6,592 nucleotides of DNA from an uncultured Porphyromonadaceae bacterium (GTDB lineage: Bacteria; Bacteroidota; Bacteroidia; Bacteroidales; Muribaculaceae), in assembly GCA_947177595.1 (NCBI GenBank), contig CAMWUZ010000090.1, positions 1 through 6,592 on the forward strand. The letters are read 5' to 3'. Below the pieces are notes generated by a model, which saw only the letters and a list, made by a program, of their open reading frames with translations, was not told the origin of the DNA and ran no database searches. Position 1 is the stretch's first letter, and the number at the start of each line of letters is the position of its first letter. Positions 1-5,186 of the stretch are shown piece after piece. The position numbers and the translations under genes are program-made.

Positions 1-22
1 CAGCCAGTGGTTTGATATTCAT
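1..22 (-). CDS. groES: Probable start of groES (GroES co-chaperonin), cut by the left edge
   Basis: Only seven codons lie inside the window, reading MNIKPLA from an ATG at 22-20 and staying open to the edge. From memory of the family, Bacteroidota GroES proteins begin MNIKPLADRV, so the match covers every visible residue. GroES is the cytoplasmic heptameric lid of the GroEL folding chamber, and groEL would be expected just beyond the left edge. The bases before the ATG are AT-rich with no Shine-Dalgarno, like the other starts in this window. About 170 bp of regulatory-looking DNA separates it from plsC, which suits a gene with its own promoter. With seven residues the identification is a recognition call, not proof; an unrelated ORF start remains possible. 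Confidence 0.55.
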
Positions 23-68
23 AAGATATTGAATTTATTGGTTATTGTTAAATTGCTGTCTGTTTATG

Positions 69-86
69 TGCATATTTCGTGCCAAA
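69..86 (-). promoter_or_regulatory. Candidate sigma-54 (-24/-12) promoter for groES
   Basis: On the minus strand the sequence TTTGGCACGAAATATGCA matches the RpoN consensus TGGCAC-N5-TTGC at nine of ten core positions. TGGCAC lies at 84-79, then five bases, then ATGC at 73-70. The GG and GC doublets have the required spacing. A transcript would start near 58, leaving a leader of about 36 nt before the groES ATG at 22. An overlapping alternative is a housekeeping Bacteroidota promoter: TTTG at 114-111, a 20-base spacer, and CAGCTTTG at 90-83, one mismatch from TAnnTTTG. The sequence alone does not decide between them. Confidence 0.4.
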
Positions 87-105
87 GCTGCTTCGGATGA
101 AAAAA

Positions 106-120
106 ACTGCCAAATTGACA
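106..120 (-). promoter_or_regulatory. Possible extra half-sites related to the upstream palindrome
   Basis: The minus strand reads TGTCAAT at 120-114 and TGGCAGT at 112-106. Each differs by one base from the TGTCAGT arm of the palindrome at 125-146. Seen on the plus strand the pair forms CTGCCA-AAT-TGACA, a loose inverted repeat. Together with the palindrome this gives four TGTCAGT-like arms upstream of the groES promoter candidate, as expected for a multi-site operator or an enhancer used by a sigma-54 activator. The similarity is visible; the function is inferred. Confidence 0.25.
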
Positions 121-124
121 ACGG

Positions 125-146
125 GATGTCAGTTGCAACTGACATC
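125..146. repeat. Perfect 22-bp palindrome between plsC and groES
   Basis: The arm GATGTCAGTTG at 125-135 is followed directly by its exact reverse complement at 136-146, with no spacer; the symmetry stops at 124/147. It is not CIRCE (TTAGCACTC-N9-GAGTGCTAA). A zero-spacer palindrome suits a dimeric DNA-binding protein better than a terminator, and no T-run follows it directly on either strand. Its centre lies about 77 bp upstream of the start point predicted from the -24/-12 element. It is most likely an operator or activator site for groES; a role in RNA folding at the end of the plsC transcript is the alternative. Confidence 0.5.
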
Positions 147-159
147 GAATTCATGGTAT

Positions 160-201
160 AAAACAATCGAATCTTTCGCGGAGTTCACGCGAAATCATTC
201 G
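160..201 (-). terminator. Probable intrinsic terminator of the prfB-plsC transcript
   Basis: The minus strand can fold into a stem with TTTCGCG at 194-188 pairing with CGCGAAA at 180-174 around a 7-base loop. It is extended by CGAAT (201-197) pairing with ATTCG (172-168) across a small asymmetric internal loop. The T-rich stretch ATTGTTTT follows at 167-160. The plsC stop codon (197-195) lies inside the stem, so the terminator begins within the end of the gene. The T-run is interrupted by one G, and some readthrough towards groES is possible. Confidence 0.5.
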
Positions 202-908
202 GGGAGTGCCGACGCTATGGCTTCTCTGGAGTCTTCCATCAGTCTTGCCAGATTGTGTCCGTCGGCATCAGGGTGTATGGGCGTGTGAATAGTCAGTGTG
301 ATTGTCCCCGGACGTGGAAATTTTTTGAATCGGGGCATCACCTTGAAAGCTCCGTCAATGGTTAGCGGCACTACAGGTAGATTAAATTCCATGGCGAGCG
401 CGTATGCTCCGCGCTTGAAAGCGCGCATCTTACCGTCCCAGGTTCTCGCTCCTTCGGGAAAAACCACCACTGACATTCCGCCGGCAAGCAAAGCCTCTGC
501 GTTCTGCATGGTTGCTTTGACGCGTGTGGGGGATGAGTTGTCAACATACACCTGCTTGGCTTTTTCACAAGCATAACCGACAAGGGGTATTTTTCTCAAC
601 TCCTTTTTCATGAGCCAGCGGAAATTGTGCCCGAGCCATCCATAAACGGTGAATATGTCATACGCTCCCTGATGATTGGCAACAAAAACGTAAGATGTTT
701 TCGGGTCGATATTCTCTTTGCCGCGCACCTTTACACGAACAAATGTGAGCGCACACATGATGCGGCTCCAGATACTCGGGGGATAGAATCCCGCCCAACG
801 ACCGGCGCCGAGCATAGAGCCGATAATTACTATTAGGGCTGTGAGTATGGTTGCCACCAGCATCAGTGGCAACATAATTACAATCTGATATATTCTGTAG
901 AAAATCAT
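195..908 (-). CDS. plsC: 1-acyl-sn-glycerol-3-phosphate acyltransferase (PlsC/LPLAT family)
   Basis: Predicted inner-membrane enzyme that transfers a fatty acyl group to the sn-2 position of lysophosphatidic acid, giving phosphatidic acid for phospholipid synthesis. The protein has 237 residues, a usual length. A hydrophobic segment spans about residues 7-32. The catalytic HX4D motif is NHQGAYD at 78-84 (His79, Asp84). The substrate-binding motif is FPEGAR at 150-155, with Ala where many members have Thr (EGTR). PVVPLTIDGA at 178-187 matches the fourth family block. I chose the ATG at 908, giving MIFYRIYQ, because the in-frame upstream start at 965 would overlap prfB by 53 bases and add a non-conserved tail. 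A weak AGGA lies upstream, inside the end of prfB. The 4-base gap to prfB implies co-transcription. The family also includes other lysophospholipid and ornithine-lipid acyltransferases, so the exact acceptor is inferred. Confidence 0.88.
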   Translation of the reverse strand: MIFYRIYQIVIMLPLMLVATILTALIVIIGSMLGAGRWAGFYPPSIWSRIMCALTFVRVKVRGKENIDPKTSYVFVANHQGAYDIFTVYGWLGHNFRWLMKKELRKIPLVGYACEKAKQVYVDNSSPTRVKATMQNAEALLAGGMSVVVFPEGARTWDGKMRAFKRGAYALAMEFNLPVVPLTIDGAFKVMPRFKKFPRPGTITLTIHTPIHPDADGHNLARLMEDSREAIASALPE

Positions 909-912
909 GGGG

Positions 913-2032
913 CTATTCCTGCTCTGTTCCGGCAAACTCCATAAGATATGCCTTAATGAAACCATCCAGATCGCCGTCCATTACTCCGCCAACATCAGAG
1001 GTCTGATAACCTGTGCGGTGATCTTTGACACGACGGTCGTCAAACACATAGCTGCGAATCTGAGATCCCCATTCGATTTTCATCTTTCCGGCTTCTACTT
1101 TAGCCTGTTCCTGAAGTCGGTGCTGCAGCTCTTTGTCATAGAGGATAGATTTGAGCTGACGCATGGCATTCTCCTTGTTTTTAGGCTGGTCGCGGGTTTC
1201 GGTATTCTCGATTAGAATCTCCTCTTTCTCGCCGGTATAGGGGTCTGTGAACTGATATCTCAGACGCACACCCGATTCAACCTTATTGACGTTCTGACCG
1301 CCCGCACCACCGCTTCGGAACGTGTCCCATGATAATAATGCGGGATCGACTTTTACTTCAATGGTATCGTCAACAAGCGGAGTGACAAATACGGAAGCAA
1401 ACGAGGTCATGCGCTTGCCCTGAGCGTTATATGGAGACACTCTCACGAGGCGGTGCACACCGTTTTCGCTTTTGAGGTAGCCGTAGGCGAAGTCACCCTC
1501 CACATTGATTGTGCAGGATTTTATGCCTGCCTCATCTCCTTCAAGCAGGTTTGCGACTGAAGTCTTGTAGCCATGTGCCTCACACCAGCGCATATACATA
1601 CGCATGAGCATGGATGCCCAGTCCTGACTCTCTGTGCCGCCGGCGCCTGAGTTGATTTTCAATACCACTCCGAGCTTGTCTTCTTCGCGACGGAGCATAT
1701 TGCGAAGCTCCAGCCGTTCGATTTTATCAATGGTAGAGGCATACATGGCGTCGAGTTCGCCCTCTTCCATTTCACCGTCCTTGACAAATTCCCAAGCGAT
1801 CTGAAGCTCATCCACAGCGTCTTCGATCTCGGCATAGCCGTCAATCCACGCCTGGATGTCCTTGATTTTCTTCATCTGCGCCTGCGCTTCCTTTGGGTGC
1901 TCCCAAAAATCGGGCACATGAGTGCGCAGTTCTTCTTCTTCAACTTCTATTTTCTTGCTATCGATGTCAAAGATACCTCCTCAACGCGAGCTTGCGTTCA
2001 AAAGTCTCTTTTAGCTGCTCCTGTGTAATCAT
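913..2032 (-). CDS. prfB: Peptide chain release factor 2, expressed through a programmed +1 frameshift
   Basis: RF2 recognises UGA and UAA stop codons in the ribosomal A site and triggers peptide release. Frame 0 runs from the ATG at 2032-2030 (MITQEQLKET...) for 21 codons to an in-frame TGA at 1969-1967. Skipping one T continues with GAC at 1968-1966 and stays open to a TAG at 915-913, giving 372 residues against 365 for E. coli RF2. The N-terminal helical domain covers roughly residues 1-110. The stop-codon-recognition region contains SPY at 199-201, where E. coli has SPF. The catalytic GGQ loop is at 244-246 within RSGGAGGQNVNK. Without the shift only an N-terminally shortened reading from a GTG at 1917 appears, and it lacks the first helix. 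The gene's final stop is UAG, read by RF1. It heads a two-gene unit with plsC. Identification is firm. Confidence 0.96.
1966..1981 (-). promoter_or_regulatory. prfB programmed +1 frameshift site
   Basis: The minus strand reads AGGAGG TAT CTT TGA C. An internal Shine-Dalgarno (1981-1976) lies one codon upstream of the slippery CTT (1972-1970), which precedes an in-frame UGA (1969-1967). The layout and spacing are the same as in E. coli prfB (AGGGGG TAT CTT TGA C). In the known mechanism, low RF2 slows termination at UGA and the Leu-tRNA slips from CUU to UUU, placing GAC in the A site. RF2 thereby limits its own synthesis. Confidence 0.95.
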
Positions 2033-2073
2033 TGCTATTACCGGATATTGGTTTATAATATATTAATTAAGGT

Positions 2074-2098
2074 GTGACTTGAGTTTTTGATCAGTCAC
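2074..2098 (-). other. Stem-loop at the predicted 5' end of the prfB mRNA
   Basis: GTGAC at 2074-2078 pairs with GTCAC at 2094-2098, extended by TGA (2080-2082) with TCA (2091-2093) across a one-base bulge. The loop is 8 bases. With the promoter at 2103-2133, transcription would begin near 2097, so the hairpin would lie at the extreme 5' end of the leader. It could stabilise the mRNA or affect initiation; both are inferences. No long T-run follows, so a terminator is unlikely. Confidence 0.35.
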
Positions 2099-2102
2099 GA
2101 TG

Positions 2103-2133
2103 CAAAAATAATTAAAAAATACGTGTCTGGCAA
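2103..2133 (-). promoter_or_regulatory. Bacteroidota-type promoter of prfB-plsC
   Basis: On the minus strand TTG at 2133-2131 is followed after 20 bases by TATTTTTG at 2110-2103. This is an exact match to the Bacteroidota -7 box TAnnTTTG, with a -33 TTG at normal spacing. Transcription would start near 2097, giving a leader of about 65 nt before the prfB ATG at 2032. Confidence 0.6.
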
Positions 2134-2208
2134 TTGCTCTGACCCTCTCCGCGCGGTTTCATACATTTATTTTAACGCATCGGCATAGCGAGTTCCCGAT
2201 TTTGTTTA

Positions 2209-2216
2209 TAACTTTG
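2209..2216 (+). promoter_or_regulatory. Candidate -7 box for the rightward envelope operon
   Basis: TAACTTTG matches the Bacteroidota -7 consensus TAnnTTTG exactly, 21 bases before the ATG at 2238. Transcription would start near 2222, leaving a short leader of about 16 nt. No clear TTG lies 19-21 bases upstream, so the -33 element is weak or absent. This is the only convincing -7 match I found ahead of the four plus-strand genes. Confidence 0.4.
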
Positions 2217-2237
2217 CAGGCTGAAAAAGTATATATT

Positions 2238-3707
2238 ATGAGATTTAAAGTACCGGTCATTATATTTATCGCATCTCTTGTCATGGGGCTGTGCTCGTGT
2301 AACAGCGGCGGTGAAGAGGATGTGATAATCACCGATTTGAGCGCATCCAATGTAGAGATAAAGAGCTTTTCCATGGTTTCTGAGTTTGGCTCTGTGTCTG
2401 ATTCTGAAAAGGAGGATTCTCTTAGCTTTTCAGTTGATTTAAGGGCGGGCACTATCTTCAACGCGGATTCTCTTCCTATTGGCACTGTGCTCAGAAAGGG
2501 TAGAATCAGCATGGAGCTTCCAACAGTGAGCAAGGCGGAGATTGTTATGCACTATGACCGGTCAGACAAACAGGATGTAGTCGTTGATTATCTTACATCA
2601 CCGTCAGATTCTGTTGATTTTGCAGCGGATAAACTGACAATAAGCATTGTGTCAAGCAATCAGACTGTACGCCGTGAATATACGGTGAAGATTAATATAC
2701 ATCAAACACAACCTGACAGTCTTTACTGGGACAGAACTCCCTATGCAACTATTCCGGGCAGTTCTTCATCTTTGGTGGCAAGTCGCACGGTATTGTTGAA
2801 TGGAAAATATTATACGGTGACAGAACTGTCAGGTAGCGCTACTATGGCTTCCGGTGATAATCTGGCGGATATCGAGGATTGGCAGTGCGAAAGTATTACT
2901 TTGCCGTCTGGGGCTATTGTGACCAGTTTCGCGGCTACAGAGTCTGCTATGTTTATGATTGACTCTGATGATAAGTTGTTTACCTCGACTGATGGCAAGA
3001 CATGGAGCGATACCGGTGAATCAATGTGCCATATATATGGAGGCTACGGCGAAACTCTTCTCGGAGTTAAAAATGACGGGGGTAAATATTTCCATGTGAC
3101 ATATCCCGCCTCAACTGAAACGGAAGTGACGGATGGATGTCCGGTCAGTGGTACAAGCGCCCTGATTATTTATGAGACAATGTGGAGTGATAAGGCTATG
3201 GCAGCATTTACTGGTGGTAAGGATGCTTCAGGTAATCTCTGCGGTTCAACGTGGGGATACGACGGTACTTCATGGGCAAGTCTCAGTATCGATAAAATTC
3301 CGGCTGCTGAAGGAGTGAGCGTTTGTCAGTATTATACAGTCTTGACTGATAGATTCTCTACTTTTACCACTCCGATGCTTTATGCTTTCGGCGGTAAGAA
3401 TGCAAGCGGTTCCATAAGCAATAAGGTATATGTGTCAATAGATCGTGGAGTGCACTGGACTGAAGGCGCTGCAAACATTCAGCCAAATGAGTTCCTCCCG
3501 TTGATGTCAGGCGCGCAGGCTATTGTCTGCGACCGCACCATGTATGTGCCGTCGGCTGCAGTGACCGTGAGTCGTGCGATTAAGCCGATCACCTCATGGG
3601 AATGTCCGTATATCTATCTTATGGGCGGTGAGTTCTCCACCGGTAAGTTCAATGCCAATATCTACCGTGGTGTGATCAATTTTCTGGCATTTATTCCGAT
3701 TCAGTAA
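2238..3707 (+). CDS. DUF6242-family lipoprotein with propeller-like repeats
   Basis: A 489-residue protein of unknown function that I recognise as resembling the DUF6242 family of Bacteroidales. Residues 1-20 are a lipoprotein signal peptide with lipobox LCSC, placing the lipidated cysteine at 21. The following NSGGEED is acidic, like the export signals that send Bacteroidota lipoproteins to the outer face of the outer membrane. Residues about 30-160 form a beta-rich N-terminal domain that ends in NIHQTQPDSLYW. Residues about 165-489 look like a beta-propeller: Asp-box-like motifs STDGKTW (250-256) and SIDRGVHW (400-407), and kelch-like LYAFGGKN (381-388) and IYLMGGEF (459-466). The ATG at 2238 was chosen because the in-frame TTG at 2202 puts extra residues ahead of the signal peptide. 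No catalytic residues are recognisable; ligand or glycan binding is a guess. The next gene begins 14 bases after the stop. Confidence 0.82.
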   Translation: MRFKVPVIIFIASLVMGLCSCNSGGEEDVIITDLSASNVEIKSFSMVSEFGSVSDSEKEDSLSFSVDLRAGTIFNADSLPIGTVLRKGRISMELPTVSKAEIVMHYDRSDKQDVVVDYLTSPSDSVDFAADKLTISIVSSNQTVRREYTVKINIHQTQPDSLYWDRTPYATIPGSSSSLVASRTVLLNGKYYTVTELSGSATMASGDNLADIEDWQCESITLPSGAIVTSFAATESAMFMIDSDDKLFTSTDGKTWSDTGESMCHIYGGYGETLLGVKNDGGKYFHVTYPASTETEVTDGCPVSGTSALIIYETMWSDKAMAAFTGGKDASGNLCGSTWGYDGTSWASLSIDKIPAAEGVSVCQYYTVLTDRFSTFTTPMLYAFGGKNASGSISNKVYVSIDRGVHWTEGAANIQPNEFLPLMSGAQAIVCDRTMYVPSAAVTVSRAIKPITSWECPYIYLMGGEFSTGKFNANIYRGVINFLAFIPIQ

Positions 3708-3721
3708 TCAGGTGTAAATTC

Positions 3722-4405
3722 GTGATACTCCGCAAACTAATCATTATTATGACTGCTGCAGTTTCTCTGATGTCTGCACGAGCGCAAGAAGCTCGATATA
3801 AGTGGGATGTCGGTGTGGCTGCCGGTATGAGCGGTTATATCGGTGATGCAAACAGCGGATTCCCTTTCCGTCACCCCGGAGCTGCGGCGGCTTTGCTCGG
3901 AAGATATAATTTCAACACTCGCATTGCGCTGCGTGCGCAACTTGGAATGCAGTCGATATCCGGAAACACAGCCGATATTGATAATGTGCTACCCGGCGGG
4001 ATGCAATATGATTTTAAAACATCTGTGATTGATTTCGGTGTCAGGGGTGAATTTAACTTTTTCCCTTATGGCATCGGCGAAACATATAAGCGTCTTCGCA
4101 GATGCACTCCCTATGCCTCTCTTGGAATCGGTATGGCTGTCGGTGGCTCGAAAGGTGATCGCACGGTTGCGTTTGCAATTCCTATGGGTGTTGGCGTAAA
4201 GTATAAACTGAGTGAACGCGTTAATCTGGGGGCTGAATGGTCGTTCATCAAAACATTCAGCGACAGGATTGACAGTAAGGAACTGAGCGATTTATATCAG
4301 ATTAAAAGTTCATTCATAAAGAATAATGACTGGTTGAGCACTCTCGCGGTTAGTGTCACCTATGAGTTTGGTGAGCGTTGCGTGGTGTGTAACCGCAAAG
4401 ATTAA
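3722..4405 (+). CDS. DUF6089-family outer-membrane beta-barrel-like protein
   Basis: A 227-residue protein of unknown function matching, from memory, the DUF6089 family usually found next to uppS and bamA in Bacteroidota. The start is GTG at 3722, which gives a complete signal peptide (MILRKLIIIM...) with likely cleavage after SARA near residue 21. The in-frame ATG at 3749 would lose the basic n-region, and no ATG lies between the previous stop and 3722. The mature part has alternating strands typical of small outer-membrane barrels: WDVGVAAGMSGYIGDA near the start, then RYNFNTRIALRAQLG, EFNFFPYG, PMGVGVKYKLSERVNLGAEW and a final VSVTYEF strand. It ends with a CVVCN cysteine pair (CxxC) that appears to be a family feature. 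It sits 14 bases upstream of uppS, so it is probably co-transcribed. A role in envelope assembly is suggested only by context. Confidence 0.8.
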   Translation: MILRKLIIIMTAAVSLMSARAQEARYKWDVGVAAGMSGYIGDANSGFPFRHPGAAAALLGRYNFNTRIALRAQLGMQSISGNTADIDNVLPGGMQYDFKTSVIDFGVRGEFNFFPYGIGETYKRLRRCTPYASLGIGMAVGGSKGDRTVAFAIPMGVGVKYKLSERVNLGAEWSFIKTFSDRIDSKELSDLYQIKSSFIKNNDWLSTLAVSVTYEFGERCVVCNRKD

Positions 4406-4419
4406 ACAGAACCAGAGAC

Positions 4420-5166
4420 ATGACATCACTCCTTGATAAAATAGACCGCGGAAATGTGCCGGCTCATGTTGCTATCATCATGGATGGTAACGGTAGATGG
4501 GCTAAGCAGCGTTCGCTCGATCGCTCCGAAGGTCATGTTGAGGGAGTGAATACTGTGAGGCGAATCACTGAGGCGGCGTCAGAAGTAGGAGTGAAATATC
4601 TCACGCTTTATGCCTTCTCTACCGAAAATTGGAATCGGCCGCAGGATGAGGTGGATGCGCTCATGCATCTAATTGTCATTGCTATAGAGCGTGAAACTCC
4701 CGACCTGATTAAGAATAATGTGCGTCTCGCCATGATTGGCGATTTTGACCGTATGCCGGCAGAAGCGTTAAACCGTTTGCGCCGATGCATGGCGGATACT
4801 GCCCATTGTACCGGGCTTACGCTCAATCTCGCACTCAGCTACTCGGCAAGGTGGGAGATAACTGAAGCGGTCAGGGCAATCGCTACTGACGCAGTCAAGG
4901 GAAAAATTGCGCCCGCAGATATTAATTCGGAAACAGTTGACCGTTACCTCACTACATCCTCTATGCCGGATCCGGATCTTCTTATCCGAACAGGAGGGGA
5001 CAAACGAGTCAGTAATTTCCTTCTGTGGCAGATTGCTTACTCAGAAATTTATATTACCGATATATTTTGGCCCGACTTCAGCAAGGAAGACTTTTTCCGC
5101 GCTATCCTCGAATATCAGTCAAGGGAGCGCCGCTTTGGTCTGACCTCGGAACAATTAACCAAGTGA
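4420..5166 (+). CDS. uppS: Undecaprenyl diphosphate synthase (cis-prenyltransferase)
   Basis: Cytoplasmic, membrane-associated enzyme that adds isopentenyl diphosphate units in cis to farnesyl diphosphate, making the C55 lipid carrier for peptidoglycan, O-antigen and capsule synthesis. The 248-residue length is normal. The catalytic aspartate is Asp22 in IIMDGNGRWAK (19-29), which also holds the diphosphate-binding GNGR. YAFSTENWNRP lies at 64-74. The C-terminal family signature is DPDLLIRTGGDKRVSNFLLW (184-203) followed by QIAYSEIYITDIFWPDF (204-220). The usual NYGGR block is LSYSARWEI here (139-147), a modest variation at that site. All core motifs are intact, so an active enzyme is expected. 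The start ATG at 4420 has no strong ribosome-binding site. bamA follows after 20 bases. The same fold includes shorter-chain cis-prenyltransferases, but sequence and context favour UppS. Confidence 0.95.
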   Translation: MTSLLDKIDRGNVPAHVAIIMDGNGRWAKQRSLDRSEGHVEGVNTVRRITEAASEVGVKYLTLYAFSTENWNRPQDEVDALMHLIVIAIERETPDLIKNNVRLAMIGDFDRMPAEALNRLRRCMADTAHCTGLTLNLALSYSARWEITEAVRAIATDAVKGKIAPADINSETVDRYLTTSSMPDPDLLIRTGGDKRVSNFLLWQIAYSEIYITDIFWPDFSKEDFFRAILEYQSRERRFGLTSEQLTK

Positions 5167-5186
5167 ACACAACATCATCAAATATT

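Noticed and set aside
79..288. A 69-codon plus-strand frame over the plsC end and the groES upstream region
   Set aside because: It crosses the palindrome and runs antisense to the plsC C-terminus; composition and product look random.
913..1917. prfB read as a shorter gene starting at GTG 1917
   Set aside because: It would lack the first 38 residues of RF2. The upstream frame joined at the canonical frameshift site restores the full-length protein.
1967..1969. In-frame TGA in prfB as a pseudogene or sequencing error
   Set aside because: The AGGAGG-TAT-CTT-TGA-C context is the known programmed frameshift signal, so the interruption is functional.
2149..2156. Short palindrome CCGCGCGG in the divergent intergenic region
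   Set aside because: Eight bases of alternating G and C have a high chance of self-complementarity; there is no flanking symmetry or other support.
2159..2533. A 124-codon minus-strand frame across the DUF6242 gene start
   Set aside because: It overlaps the promoter, start and signal peptide of the lipoprotein gene and has no family resemblance or start context of its own.
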